The notes below the pieces were generated by a model. It saw only the letters and a list, made by a program, of their open reading frames with translations, ran no database searches and was not told where the DNA came from. The position numbers and the translations under genes are program-made. 64,000 nucleotides of DNA from contig CAWBOV010000006.1 of assembly GCA_963790525.1 (NCBI GenBank), positions 852,902 to 916,901 on the forward strand. Direction: 5' to 3'. Shown here piece after piece: positions 8,546 to 17,343 of this stretch (the stretch's first letter is position 1; the number at the start of each line of letters is the position of its first letter). This stretch comes from CAWBOV01 sp963790525. Its GTDB lineage: Bacteria > Actinomycetota > Actinomycetes > Mycobacteriales > Jatrophihabitantaceae.

Positions 8546-9394
8546 GTGGAGATCCTGCGCTACACGGCGTTCTCGTCGGATCCCGCCGGGGGGAATCCGG
8601 CCGGTGTCGTGCTCGACGCGACCGGCGCGACCGACGCGCAGATGCTCGCCGTCGCCGCCGACCTCCGGTACTCGGAGACTGCCTTCCTCGTCCCGACAGG
8701 GGCCGGCCACGTCGACGTGAGGTACTTCAGCCCGCGCGCGGAGGTGCCGTTCTGCGGACATGCCACGATCGCCTCCGCGGTCGCCTTCGCCGAACGCCAC
8801 GGCCCGGGCACGCTGACCTACTCCACCCGGGCGGGGCTGGTGCAGGTCGGCACCGACCTCGGGCCGGACGGCCGCCTCACCGCCGCCCTGACGAGCGTCC
8901 CGCCGCGGGTCGCGCCCATCGCCGCGCCTTTGCTCGGCGAGTTGCTGTCGGCCCTGCGCTGGGCGCCGTCGGACCTCGATCCGTCGCTCCCGCCGAGGGT
9001 CGCGTACGCCGGAGCGTTCCACCCGGTCATCGCCGCGGCCACGCGCGAGCGCCTGGGCGCGCTGGACTACGACTACCCGCTGCTCGACGCCCTCATGGCG
9101 CGCGCCGGGTGGACGACGGTCGACCTGGTCTGGCGTTCGGACCCGGTGACGTTCCATGCGCGCAACCCCTTCCCGCCCGGTGGTGTGGTCGAGGATCCGG
9201 CGACCGGCGCGGCAGCGGCAGCCTTCGGCGGGTACCTGAGGGACCTCGACCTGGTGCCGCTGCCCGCCCGGATCACCGTCCATCAGGGCAGCGACATGGG
9301 CCGCCCGAGCCGGCTCGACGTGGACATCGCCGCGGCGCCCGGCTCCGGGATCACCGTGTCCGGAGTGGCCGTCGCGTTGCCCGCGGGCGGCTGA
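8546..9394 (+). CDS. PhzF-family isomerase/epimerase
   Basis: 282 residues of the PhzF/DapF-fold family, cofactor-free isomerases. The catalytic glutamate is E44 in the YSETAF motif. The family glycine motifs FCGHATIAS (about residue 70) and EDPATGAAAAAF (about residue 215) are present. The natural substrate cannot be told from sequence. Members range from phenazine biosynthesis to unknown metabolism, and no phenazine genes lie nearby. The GTG start follows a -10 box by 6 nt and has no ribosome-binding site. It converges on aspS with a small hairpin between. Confidence 0.88.
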   Translation: MEILRYTAFSSDPAGGNPAGVVLDATGATDAQMLAVAADLRYSETAFLVPTGAGHVDVRYFSPRAEVPFCGHATIASAVAFAERHGPGTLTYSTRAGLVQVGTDLGPDGRLTAALTSVPPRVAPIAAPLLGELLSALRWAPSDLDPSLPPRVAYAGAFHPVIAAATRERLGALDYDYPLLDALMARAGWTTVDLVWRSDPVTFHARNPFPPGGVVEDPATGAAAAAFGGYLRDLDLVPLPARITVHQGSDMGRPSRLDVDIAAAPGSGITVSGVAVALPAGG

Positions 9395-9408
9395 GGCGCC
9401 GCAGGCCA

Positions 9409-9425
9409 GCCGTCCCGCCGACGGC
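9409..9425. terminator. short hairpin between convergent phzF-like gene and aspS
   Basis: GCCGTC and GACGGC form a 6-bp stem with a 5-nt loop in the 32-nt gap between two convergent genes. There is no T run, so it is at most a weak bidirectional terminator. Confidence 0.35.
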
Positions 9426-9426
9426 G

Positions 9427-11211
9427 TCAGTCCGTCGACGCGCCCGCGGTGGCCGGCGGCGGGACGAAGTCGATCCCGGCTTCCTTGCGCTGCTCCGCGG
9501 TGATCGCGGCCGGCGCGGACGTGAGCGGGTCGAAGCCGCCGCCGGTCTTCGGAAAGGCGATGACGTCGCGGATCGAATCGGTGCCCGACAGCAGCGCGCA
9601 GATGCGGTCCCATCCGAAGGCGATCCCGCCGTGCGGCGGCGCGCCGTAGTTGAACGCGTCGAGCAGGAATCCGAACTTCTCCTGCGCCTCGGCCTGGGAC
9701 AGGCCCATGATCGCGAAGACCCGCTCCTGCACGTCGCGGCGGTGGATACGGATCGACCCGCCGCCGATCTCGTTGCCGTTGCAGACGATGTCGTAGGCGT
9801 AGGCCAGCGCCGAGCCGGGGTCGGTGTCGAAGGTGTCCAGCGACTCGGGCTTGGGCGAGGTGAAGGCGTGGTGCGTGGCCGTCCACGCGCCGGACCCGAC
9901 GGCCACGTCGCCGCTGGCCACCGCGTCACTGGCCGGCTCGAACAGCGGGGCGTCCACGATCCACACGAACTCCCAGGCGGAGGCGTCGATCTGCCCCAGC
10001 CGGCGGCCGATCTCCAGCCGGGCCGCACCCAGCAGGGCGCGGGAGGACGTCACGGGGCCGGCGCCGAAGAAGATGCAGTCACCGGGGCGGGCGCCCACGT
10101 GGGCGGCCAGCCCCGCACGCTCGCTCTCGGAGAGGTTCTTGGCGACCGGACCGCCGAGTTCGCCGTCCTCGCCGACCAGCACGTACGCCAGCCCCCGCGC
10201 GCCCCGCTGCTTGGCCCATTCCTGCCAGGCATCGAGCTGCTTGCGCGGCTGGGACGCGCCGCCGGCCATGACCACGGCACCGACGTAGGGAGCCTGGAAC
10301 ACCCGGAACGGCGTCTCGGCGAAGTAGTCGGTGCACTCCACCAGCTCGGTCTTCAGGCGCAGGTCGGGCTTGTCCGAACCGTAGCGGCGCATCGCCTCGG
10401 CGTAGGTCATCCGGGCGATCGGGGTGGCGATGTCGTACCCGATGAGCTTCCAGAGCGCGGTGAGGACCCGCTCGGCGAGGGCGATGATGTCGTCCTGGTC
10501 GACGAAGCTCATCTCGATGTCGAGCTGGGTGAACTCGGGCTGACGGTCGGCGCGGAAGTCCTCGTCGCGGTAACACCGCGCGATCTGGAAGTACCGCTCC
10601 ATCCCGGCCACCATCAACAGCTGCTTGAACAGCTGTGGCGACTGCGGCAACGCGTACCAGCTGCCCGGCTGCAGGCGGGCGGGCACGAGGAAGTCCCGCG
10701 CCCCCTCCGGCGTCGAGCGGGTCAGCGTCGGGGTCTCGATCTCGACGAAACCGTCGTCGAGGAGGGTGTTCCGGGCGGCCTGGTTCACCTTGCTGCGCAG
10801 GCGCAGGGCCGCGGCGGGCGCGGGGCGGCGCAGGTCGAGGTAGCGGTAGCGCAGGCGGGCCTCCTCGCCGACCGTCGACTGGTCGTCCAGCGGGAAGGGC
10901 AGGGGCGCGGCCTGGCTCAGCACCTCCAGGCTCGTCGCGTCGACCTCGATGTCGCCGGTCGGCAGCGCGGCGTTGGCGTTGCCCGCGGGGCGTACGCGCA
11001 CGTCTCCCACGACCTTCACGCACCACTCGGCGCGCAGGTCGTGGGCGATCGCGTCCTCGCGGATCACGACCTGCACGCTGCCGGAGGCGTCCCGGAGATC
11101 GATGAACGCCACCCCGCCGTGGTCGCGGCGGCGGGCGACCCAGCCGGCCAGCGTGACGGTCGTTCCGGCGTCGGACGCGCGCAGCGTCCCGGCCTCATGG
11201 GTGCGGATCAC
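9427..11211 (-). CDS. aspS: aspartyl-tRNA synthetase
   Basis: A class IIb synthetase that charges tRNA-Asp (in many actinobacteria also tRNA-Asn). 594 residues. The N-terminal OB fold has GWVARRRDHGGVAFIDLRD (about 28-46). The catalytic core has QSPQLFKQ, CYRDEDFRADRQPEFTQLD (motif 2), the bacterial GAD insertion in the middle, and motif 3 GGIAFGWDR near residue 530. The frame is uninterrupted. The GTG start at 11211 overlaps the hisS stop (GTGA), so the two synthetases are translationally coupled. Confidence 0.97.
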   Translation of the reverse strand: MIRTHEAGTLRASDAGTTVTLAGWVARRRDHGGVAFIDLRDASGSVQVVIREDAIAHDLRAEWCVKVVGDVRVRPAGNANAALPTGDIEVDATSLEVLSQAAPLPFPLDDQSTVGEEARLRYRYLDLRRPAPAAALRLRSKVNQAARNTLLDDGFVEIETPTLTRSTPEGARDFLVPARLQPGSWYALPQSPQLFKQLLMVAGMERYFQIARCYRDEDFRADRQPEFTQLDIEMSFVDQDDIIALAERVLTALWKLIGYDIATPIARMTYAEAMRRYGSDKPDLRLKTELVECTDYFAETPFRVFQAPYVGAVVMAGGASQPRKQLDAWQEWAKQRGARGLAYVLVGEDGELGGPVAKNLSESERAGLAAHVGARPGDCIFFGAGPVTSSRALLGAARLEIGRRLGQIDASAWEFVWIVDAPLFEPASDAVASGDVAVGSGAWTATHHAFTSPKPESLDTFDTDPGSALAYAYDIVCNGNEIGGGSIRIHRRDVQERVFAIMGLSQAEAQEKFGFLLDAFNYGAPPHGGIAFGWDRICALLSGTDSIRDVIAFPKTGGGFDPLTSAPAAITAEQRKEAGIDFVPPPATAGASTD

Positions 11212-12596
11212 AACTTCTCCTTGCTGGTGGCGTGCGGGGTACTGACGGGCGGGGTGCTGACGACCTGCACGTGCAGGTCCTCGGCCGGGGGCGACCAGGT
11301 CTCCGGGTCGGCCGCGACCTGATCACCGGTTCGGATGTCCTTGACCTCGTGACCGGCGGTCCCGTCCCCGGCCGGTGGGAACCAGACGAACGGGATCCCG
11401 CGCCGCTCGGCGACGCGGATCTGCTTGCCGTACTTCTGCGCGGTCGGGGCGATCTCCGTCGCGATTCCCCGCGCCCGCAGCGAGCGCGCGATGCCGTCAC
11501 ACGCCGGGCGGGCGTCCTCGTCGGGCAGCGCGACGAGGACGACGGACGGCACGGACCGGCTGCCGGCCAGCACGCCGCGGGCCAGCAGCGGCACGAGCAT
11601 GCGGGTCACACCGAGGGAGATGCCGACGCCGGGATACGTGGTCCGGCCGTCGCTGGCCAGCGACTCGTACCGCCCGCCCGAGCAGATCGATCCGAGGCTC
11701 TCGAATCCGCTCATCCGCGTCTCGAAGACGGTGCCGGTGTAGTAGTCCAGGCCGCGCGCGATCCGCAGATCGGCTTCGACGATGACCCGGTCGCTCTGCA
11801 GGGACGCGCACCCGGCCACCACCTCGGCCAGTTCGGTGAGGCCCTGGTCGAGCAGTTCGTGCTCGACGCCCAGGGCGCGTACCCGATCGACGAAGGACGT
11901 GTCGGTGGTGCGGATCTCGGCCAGCGAGAGGCAGAGCGCGGCCTGCGACGTGGTCAGTCCCGCGTCGGAGACGAGCAGTTCGCCGATCGTCGCCGCCGGC
12001 ACCTTGTCGATCTTGTCGATGACCCGCATGACCGCGGCGACGTCCGGTGCGCCGATCCCCAGGAAGAAGCCCTCCATCAGGCGGCGGTTGTTCACCTGCA
12101 GCCGGAGCGGAGGGACGGGCAGGGCACCCAGCGCCTCGGCCATCACCCGCGTCACCTCGATGTCGTGGTGGAACGGCAGCACATCCCGGGCGACGATGTC
12201 GATGTCGGCCTGGGTGAACTCGCGGTAGCGCCCCTCCTGCGGCCGCTCCCCGCGCCACACCTTCTGGATCTGGTAGCGGCGGAACGGGAACTCGAGCTTC
12301 CCGGCGTGCTCGAGCACGTAGCGAGCGAAGGGGACGGTGAGGTCGAAGTGCAGGCCGAGGCCGGAGTCCTGCGCGGAGTCCTCTGCCTGCAGGCGCCGCA
12401 GGACGTACACCTCCTTGTCGATCTCACCCTTGCGCAGCAGCTGGTCCAGCGGCTCGGCGGCGCGGGTCTCCACGGAGGCGAACCCGTGCAGTTCGAAGGT
12501 GGTCCGCAGCTGGTCCAGCACGCGCTGCTCGACGGCGCGCTGGGCGGGCAGCAGCTCGGGGAAGCCGCTCAAGGGCGTGGGTCTGGTGGTGGCCAC
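11208..12596 (-). CDS. hisS: histidyl-tRNA synthetase
   Basis: Charges tRNA-His. 462 residues from the GTG at 12594-12596, which lies 4 nt after the stop of the upstream hydrolase gene. Motif 2 reads KVWRGERPQEGRYREFTQ, the histidine-binding loop is ARGLDYYTGTVFE, and the glycine-rich SICSGGRYE block precedes motif 3 (GVGISLGVTRM). The C-terminal anticodon-binding domain follows. The frame is open about 90 codons further upstream inside the neighbouring gene, but that part is not HisRS-like. The hydrolase-hisS-aspS order is common in actinobacteria. Confidence 0.97.
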   Translation of the reverse strand: MATTRPTPLSGFPELLPAQRAVEQRVLDQLRTTFELHGFASVETRAAEPLDQLLRKGEIDKEVYVLRRLQAEDSAQDSGLGLHFDLTVPFARYVLEHAGKLEFPFRRYQIQKVWRGERPQEGRYREFTQADIDIVARDVLPFHHDIEVTRVMAEALGALPVPPLRLQVNNRRLMEGFFLGIGAPDVAAVMRVIDKIDKVPAATIGELLVSDAGLTTSQAALCLSLAEIRTTDTSFVDRVRALGVEHELLDQGLTELAEVVAGCASLQSDRVIVEADLRIARGLDYYTGTVFETRMSGFESLGSICSGGRYESLASDGRTTYPGVGISLGVTRMLVPLLARGVLAGSRSVPSVVLVALPDEDARPACDGIARSLRARGIATEIAPTAQKYGKQIRVAERRGIPFVWFPPAGDGTAGHEVKDIRTGDQVAADPETWSPPAEDLHVQVVSTPPVSTPHATSKEKL

Positions 12597-12600
12597 TGAC

Positions 12601-13263
12601 TCAGATTCCTGCCAGGTAGGGGTTGATGCGGCGCTCCCGGCCGATCGTGGTGGAGGGGCCGTGCCCGGGGTGCACGACCGTGTCGTCGGCGCTGGGGAGG
12701 ATGACCTGCCGCAGGGTGAGCGCCATCGCCTCCTCGGATCCGCCGGGGAGATCCATGCGCCCGATGGATCCGGCGAAGAGCACGTCACCGCTGAACATGA
12801 CCGGAGTGTCGGCCGCTGTGGTGAACACCACGGAACCGCCGGTGTGGCCAGGGGCGTGGGTGACCCGGACATCCAGCCCGGCTAAGGACAGCTGCGTTCC
12901 GTCGGCGAGCTCTCGGACGTCTCCGGGCTCGGCGAACGTGAGGCCGCCGACGCCGAAGATCGGTGCGCCGAACGGCAGGTTCATGCTCGCCCACGGGTCG
13001 GTGATCATCGCGCGGTCGTCCGGGTGGATGTAGGCCGGGACCTCGCGCGCCTGGCAGACGGGCAGGACCGAGAAGGTGTGGTCGAGGTGGCCGTGGGTGA
13101 GCAGCACGGCGACGGGGTGCAGGCGGTGCTCGGCGATCACCTCGTCGAGCCGGGCGGTCACGCCCACACCGGGATCGATGACGATGCACTGCTCGCCCGG
13201 ACCGGGTGCGACGACCCAGCAGTTGGTGCCCGCCACCTGCGCGGGGAATCCCTCGACGAGCAC
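12601..13263 (-). CDS. metallo-beta-lactamase-fold hydrolase (glyoxalase II-like)
   Basis: A zinc hydrolase of about 220 residues. The metal site is THGHLDHT, followed by HAPGHTGGS, the bridging aspartate in FSGDVLF, and a C-terminal VHPGHGPSTTIG with the last histidine. It matches the glyoxalase II-like proteins found upstream of hisS in actinobacteria, whose real substrate is not established. The start chosen is GTG 13263, 8 nt after AGGAAG. GTG 13269 and an open frame up to 13335 are alternatives, but the N-terminal fold begins at LVEGFPAQ. Confidence 0.85.
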   Translation of the reverse strand: MLVEGFPAQVAGTNCWVVAPGPGEQCIVIDPGVGVTARLDEVIAEHRLHPVAVLLTHGHLDHTFSVLPVCQAREVPAYIHPDDRAMITDPWASMNLPFGAPIFGVGGLTFAEPGDVRELADGTQLSLAGLDVRVTHAPGHTGGSVVFTTAADTPVMFSGDVLFAGSIGRMDLPGGSEEAMALTLRQVILPSADDTVVHPGHGPSTTIGRERRINPYLAGI

Positions 13264-13426
13264 GAACACCTCTTCCTGATCGATGTCCGGGCGGCGGCAC
13301 CGTGCGCCGTCCGGATGACCTGTGGGCCAACCCATTCACCCTACTGGCGCCCGGGTTGCCGTTTTTCCCGTCCCGTGCCGGACCGTGGACGTGGACGTCG
13401 GACGGCGGGAGGCCGGATCCGCCGGG

Positions 13427-13432
13427 TAGAAT
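13427..13432 (+). promoter_or_regulatory. -10-like element with GG before it
   Basis: TAGAAT, preceded by GGG, resembles an extended actinobacterial -10. It would start transcription near 13439 and give a leader of about 165 nt that includes the inverted repeat at 13477-13515. The second element at 13595 sits much closer to the gene, so this one may be an extra promoter or may drive a short RNA. Confidence 0.35.
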
Positions 13433-13476
13433 GGTCAACGGCGTCGGCCCGATCCTGGCCCCCGGTCCCACAACTG

Positions 13477-13515
13477 CCGCCTAGAGCGGCCTTCCGCCGA
13501 GAGGCGACTAGGCGG
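13477..13515 (+). other. inverted repeat with internal hairpin in a 343-nt intergenic gap
   Basis: CCGCCTAG (13477-13484) pairs perfectly with CTAGGCGG (13508-13515). Inside is GCGG-CCTT-CCGC, and a competing GCC-GAGA-GGC hairpin has a GNRA-type loop. The gap 13264-13606 otherwise holds only the two -10-like elements, and no gene was recognised in it. The structure could be an attenuator, a small RNA or a terminator-like element. It has no T run. Confidence 0.4.
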
Positions 13516-13594
13516 GCCGACGTCACCACTCCCCTCCCGCCTCCGGCCGTACCGGCCGGCCGTCTCCGCCCGGCCGCACCCGCGCGCCATGCGG

Positions 13595-13600
13595 TAGAAC
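13595..13600 (+). promoter_or_regulatory. -10 element of the NUDIX gene, leaderless
   Basis: TAGAAC ends 6 nt before the ATG at 13607. There is no ribosome-binding site, which supports a leaderless transcript. Confidence 0.4.
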
Positions 13601-13606
13601 GGGTCC

Positions 13607-14482
13607 ATGGCAGGTGACGGTGACGGCTGGGTGACCTGCGCGTTCGGCCATCGCCACTGGGGACGCTTCGGCGCCGCCGGACTCCTGCTGCGTGACGAGG
13701 ATCAGGTCGTCCTCCAGCATCGAGCGGTCGGCACCCACGAGGGCGGGAGCTGGGCGCTGGCCGGCGGCGCCCGCGACAGCCACGAGGACGCGGTGGAGAC
13801 GGCGAGCCGCGAGGCGCGCGAGGAGGCCGGGATCCTCCCCCACCACATCCGCCCGGTGGGAACCTGGGTCGCCGATCACCTCACCTGGAGCTACACCACC
13901 GTCGTGGCCAGGGCGGTCGGGAGCGTGGTGCCCTACGCGGCCAACTGGGAGAGCGTGGACGTGCGCTGGTGCGACCTGGCCGAGGTGGACACCCTGCCGT
14001 TGCACCCTGCGTTCGCGTCCGCCTGGCCCGCGCTGAGGATGACGCCGGAGCCGTTGACCGTCGTGATCGATGCCGCCAACGTCATCGGCTCGCGCCCGGA
14101 CGGGTGGTGGCGCGACCGGGCCGGAGCGACGCGCGCCCTACGGACGGACCTCGTGGCCCTGGCGAGGGACGGGATCCCCGCGGTGGAGCTGCCCACCGGG
14201 ATCCTCGCGCTGGGGCTCTCGCGGCTGCTGCCCCGGATCGTGCTGGTCGTCGAAGGGGGCGCCGTAGACGTCGCGCTGGACGCGCCCGGCGCCGGCTGGT
14301 GGGAGGCCGCCGTGACCGCGGTCGCCGCCCCCGGGTCCGGCGACGACACGGTCGTCGAGGTCGCCGCGTCCCTCCCCGGCCAGGTGCTTGTCGTCACGGC
14401 GGACCGCGGCCTGCGGGCCCGGCTGCCCACGGCGCTCGCCGTCGCCGAGCCGCGCTGGTTGCTCGATCACCTCCCCCGGTAG
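13607..14482 (+). CDS. NUDIX hydrolase fused to a NYN/PIN-like domain
   Basis: 291 residues with two parts. Residues 20-145 form a NUDIX domain with a perfect G-x5-E-x7-REAREEAGI box starting at about G53. Such enzymes hydrolyse nucleoside diphosphates linked to another group. From about residue 150 the protein changes to VVIDAANVIGSRPDG, the first acidic strand of a NYN nuclease domain, and ends with VVTADRGLRARLP, the matching C-terminal acidic motif. That suggests a metal-dependent RNase-like fold. The pairing hints at nucleotide or RNA-end turnover, which is inference. yaaA follows 11 nt later but has its own -10 box. Confidence 0.85.
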   Translation: MAGDGDGWVTCAFGHRHWGRFGAAGLLLRDEDQVVLQHRAVGTHEGGSWALAGGARDSHEDAVETASREAREEAGILPHHIRPVGTWVADHLTWSYTTVVARAVGSVVPYAANWESVDVRWCDLAEVDTLPLHPAFASAWPALRMTPEPLTVVIDAANVIGSRPDGWWRDRAGATRALRTDLVALARDGIPAVELPTGILALGLSRLLPRIVLVVEGGAVDVALDAPGAGWWEAAVTAVAAPGSGDDTVVEVAASLPGQVLVVTADRGLRARLPTALAVAEPRWLLDHLPR

Positions 14483-14485
14483 GCT
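14480..14485 (+). promoter_or_regulatory. -10 element of yaaA, leaderless
   Basis: TAGGCT fits TAnnnT. It spans the stop codon of the NUDIX gene and ends 8 nt before the GTG start of yaaA. Confidence 0.4.
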
Positions 14486-14493
14486 GCGCCGCC

Positions 14494-15285
14494 GTGCGCA
14501 TCCTGCTTCCCCCGAGTGAAGGCAAGCGCACGGGAGGCACCGGGCCGCCGCTGGCCGAGGTGGGGTTCGGGCCGGCACCGCTCCGGGCACAGCGCCGCCG
14601 CCTCGCCGCCGCCGTCGAACGCGTCGCGGCCGGGAACCGGGCCAGGGCCGTCGGCGCGTTCGTGCTGCCGCCCGCTGTCGCCGACGCGGCACTGGCCGCC
14701 AACGCGGTGCTCACCCGGTCCCCGACCCGCGCCGCGCTGGACCGCTACGCCGGCGTGGTCTACGACGGCCTCGACGTCTCGACCCTGACGGCGGCGCAGC
14801 GGGCGGTCGCGGACGCCACGATCCTCGTCTTCTCCGGCCTCTTCGGGGTCCTGAGCGGCGCCGACGCGATCCCGGACTACCGCGTGCCGGCCTCGACCGT
14901 GCTGCCCCGCATCGGTGCCGTGGGGCCGTCCTGGCGGAGCGTGCTGACCCGCGTCCTCCCCGCGACCCTGGGCCACGAGCCGGTCCTGGACCTGCGCTCG
15001 ACGGACTACGCGTCGATGTGGCGCCCCGGCGCCGCGGCGCGCCCCGGCGTGATCGACGTCCGCATCCTGTCCCGCCGCCCCGGTGGGTCGCTGGGCGTGA
15101 TCAGCCACTTCAGCAAGCACGCGAAGGGGCGGCTCACCCGCGCGGTCGTCGAGCGGATCAGCGCCGGTGAGACGGTGGCCGACGCGGCCGCGGTCGCCAA
15201 GATCTGGCGCGAGGTCGGCTTCGGCGCGGCCACCGTCGACACCGCCGGCGGGCGCACCCGGCTCGAGCTCGTCACGGCGGACTAG
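14494..15285 (+). CDS. yaaA: YaaA family protein (peroxide stress, UPF0246)
   Basis: 263 residues. YaaA lowers free iron and limits hydroxyl-radical damage to DNA and protein in Escherichia coli. The family marks are seen: an N-terminal ILLPPSEGK, then RYAGVVYDGLD, ILVFSGLFGVLSGADAIPDYR, and a C-terminal VISHFSKHAKGRL with the conserved FxKxxRG-like stretch. GTG 14494 begins exactly at the conserved start (VRILLPPSEG). A -10 box lies 8 nt upstream, so the mRNA is probably leaderless although the gene closely follows the NUDIX gene. Confidence 0.9.
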   Translation: MRILLPPSEGKRTGGTGPPLAEVGFGPAPLRAQRRRLAAAVERVAAGNRARAVGAFVLPPAVADAALAANAVLTRSPTRAALDRYAGVVYDGLDVSTLTAAQRAVADATILVFSGLFGVLSGADAIPDYRVPASTVLPRIGAVGPSWRSVLTRVLPATLGHEPVLDLRSTDYASMWRPGAAARPGVIDVRILSRRPGGSLGVISHFSKHAKGRLTRAVVERISAGETVADAAAVAKIWREVGFGAATVDTAGGRTRLELVTAD

Positions 15286-15356
15286 CACAGCTCCGGCACG
15301 CCGCCCACCGCGGCCCCCGTTTCCCAGCGCACGGTGGCATGGGCCACGATGGCCAG

Positions 15357-16004
15357 ATGCGCCTCGATCACGTGTCCTACGCCGCCGGCCCGGAAGGGCT
15401 CGGCGCGACCGCTCAGCGCATCGGTGCGCAGCTCGGAGCCGGCTTCACCGACGGTGGCCTGCACCCTCGCTTCGGCACCCGCAACTTCGTCCTGCCTCTT
15501 GCCGGCGGGGTGTACGTCGAGATCGTCGAGGCGCTGGACCATCCGGCCGTCGAGTCCTCCCCGTTCGGCCGCGCCGTCCGCGAGCACAGCGAGCGCGGCG
15601 GCGGCTGGTTCGCATGGGTGGTGAGCGTGGCCGACATCTCGGCGATCGAGGCACGGCTGGGGCGCGCGGCCGTCGACGGGCACCGCCGCCGCCCGGACGG
15701 CTTCGACCTCCAGTGGAAGCAGATCGGCGTCAAGGAACTGGCCGACAACCCCGAGCTGCCGTTCTACATCCAGTGGCTCACCGACGAGGCGCATCAGCCC
15801 TCCGCGGGCGGATCGGCACTGGCACTGGCCGGCCTCGAGATCGCCGGCGACCCTGCCGTCCTGGCTGATTACCTCGGCGAGCTCGGCGAGCAGCCTGTCG
15901 ACGACGTGGCCGTCCACTGGGTCGACAACGACGAGTGGGACAGCCGCAGCGGCCTGGTCGGGGTCACCTTCGACACCCCCAACGGCGTCGTCTACATCGA
16001 CTGA
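15357..16004 (+). CDS. VOC/glyoxalase-like domain protein
   Basis: 215 residues resembling the single-copy Glyoxalase-like family. It starts MRLDHVSYAAGPEGLGA, has NFVLPLAGGVYVEIVEALD in the middle, and ends with GVTFDTPNGVVYID. No substrate can be assigned. An ATG 18 nt upstream (15339) is in frame, but the second ATG begins right at the conserved strand and has CACGAT 6 nt before it, a possible -10 for a leaderless message. The 3' end overlaps the convergent CoA-transferase gene by 13 nt. Confidence 0.8.
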   Translation: MRLDHVSYAAGPEGLGATAQRIGAQLGAGFTDGGLHPRFGTRNFVLPLAGGVYVEIVEALDHPAVESSPFGRAVREHSERGGGWFAWVVSVADISAIEARLGRAAVDGHRRRPDGFDLQWKQIGVKELADNPELPFYIQWLTDEAHQPSAGGSALALAGLEIAGDPAVLADYLGELGEQPVDDVAVHWVDNDEWDSRSGLVGVTFDTPNGVVYID

Positions 16005-17341
16005 TCGGCCGGCTGGAACTGCGCCGGGTGCCGGCCCAGCGATCCGGCGGCAACCGCGAAACGCCGTGTCAGGCCGGCGATGTACCCCGGGACGGGGGTG
16101 CGCAGCGCAGGCCCCCATTCGGTGTCCGCCGCGACCAGGTCGGCCTCGGACCAGCCGGGCTCGCCCTCGGGCTCGCCGACCGCGGGGCGCCGCATCAGCA
16201 GGTTCGCCGCCCCGATCAGGCTGGCGGTGATGATCGAGGTGCCGTGCCCGTGCAGCTGATCGGTCAGCGCGCGGAGCACCGCGGCGGCGGTGAGGTACCC
16301 GGTGCCGTGGTCGAGCGCCTGGCACGGCAGGGCGCCCGGTGCGTCACCGTCGGGTGACGTCGCGTCGGCGATTCCGCAGCTCATCTGGACGAGGCTGTCG
16401 AATCCGCGCCGGCGGCGCCAAGGGCCGTCCCAGCCGTAGGCGTCGATCTGTGCCGTGACGAGGGAGGGGTTCAGGGAGACCAGCGTCTCCTCGTCGAAGC
16501 CCAGCCCGGCCAGCACGCCCGGCCGCAGCCCGTGGACCAGCACGTGCGCCTGGCCGACGAGCCGCTCGAACCGGCGTCGGCCCTGCTCGGTGCGCAGGTC
16601 CAGCGCCGCGCAGCGCTTACCCGCCGTGACGTCGGGGACGAGCGCGGGAACCTCGGCGAAGCCGGGCAGGTCGATGCGCAGCACGTCCGCCCCGTACGCG
16701 GCGAGGAACCGCGTGCACACCGGGCCGGCGAGCACCCTGGTCAGATCGAGGACGCGGAGGCCGGTCAACGCAGCACCCGGGCGCCCGCGGGTCGCGTCAC
16801 CGAAGGGGCCTGACCGCGAGGCGCTGCCGCCGCCGCCGACCTGCAGGGCCGACACCGCCGGCGTGGCACGGGTGGCGCGGCCCTGCGGGTGAGTCGCCCA
16901 GGCCGCGGCGGAGCGGAGTTCCGCCGCGCACCCGCCCGCCGCGACGACTGCGGATTCCAGCTCGGTCGCGGCCCGGTCGGCGACCGCGCGCTCGACGGCG
17001 GCGCGATCCTCCCCCACATCGAGGACCGCCACAGCCGCGGCCCGGTGGGAGGAGTAGTTCGTGTGCAGCCGGATCCAGCCGTCCCGGGTGCGGTACACAC
17101 CCGACAGCGCGTCCCAGACACCCGGGCGCTCCCATCCGACGGGCCGGAACAGCGCCTCGGACAGGAATGCGGCGCACGCCTGGCGCCGGTCCACGGTGAC
17201 CGCCGAGGGTTCGGTCCCGTTCCGCGCCGCCACCAGCCCGGCCAGCGCGACGTTCGCATCGACCACGGCGTCGGTGGCGAAGCCGGTCACGTCGAAGACA
17301 GACGGCAGGACGACCCTCGGTCCGGTGATCGTCACGTCCAC
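15992..17341 (-). CDS. CaiB/BaiF-family CoA transferase
   Basis: 449 residues. The family moves CoA between carboxylic acids. The usual N-terminal signature LRVLDLTRVLAGPVCTRF with GADVLRID appears only near residue 195. It is followed by GKRCAALDLRTEQG, LVHGLRPGVLAGLGFD and LVTAQIDAYGWDGPW. About 190 residues precede it, including RTRDGWIRLHTNY, which looks like the part that normally follows. The domain order is therefore swapped relative to classic CaiB, a layout also seen in some actinobacterial proteins. GTG 17341 lies 2 nt after the DUF6457 stop, so it is the last gene of the fdhD operon. Its substrate is unknown. Confidence 0.82.
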   Translation of the reverse strand: MDVTITGPRVVLPSVFDVTGFATDAVVDANVALAGLVAARNGTEPSAVTVDRRQACAAFLSEALFRPVGWERPGVWDALSGVYRTRDGWIRLHTNYSSHRAAAVAVLDVGEDRAAVERAVADRAATELESAVVAAGGCAAELRSAAAWATHPQGRATRATPAVSALQVGGGGSASRSGPFGDATRGRPGAALTGLRVLDLTRVLAGPVCTRFLAAYGADVLRIDLPGFAEVPALVPDVTAGKRCAALDLRTEQGRRRFERLVGQAHVLVHGLRPGVLAGLGFDEETLVSLNPSLVTAQIDAYGWDGPWRRRRGFDSLVQMSCGIADATSPDGDAPGALPCQALDHGTGYLTAAAVLRALTDQLHGHGTSIITASLIGAANLLMRRPAVGEPEGEPGWSEADLVAADTEWGPALRTPVPGYIAGLTRRFAVAAGSLGRHPAQFQPADQSM

Positions 17342-17343
17342 GC

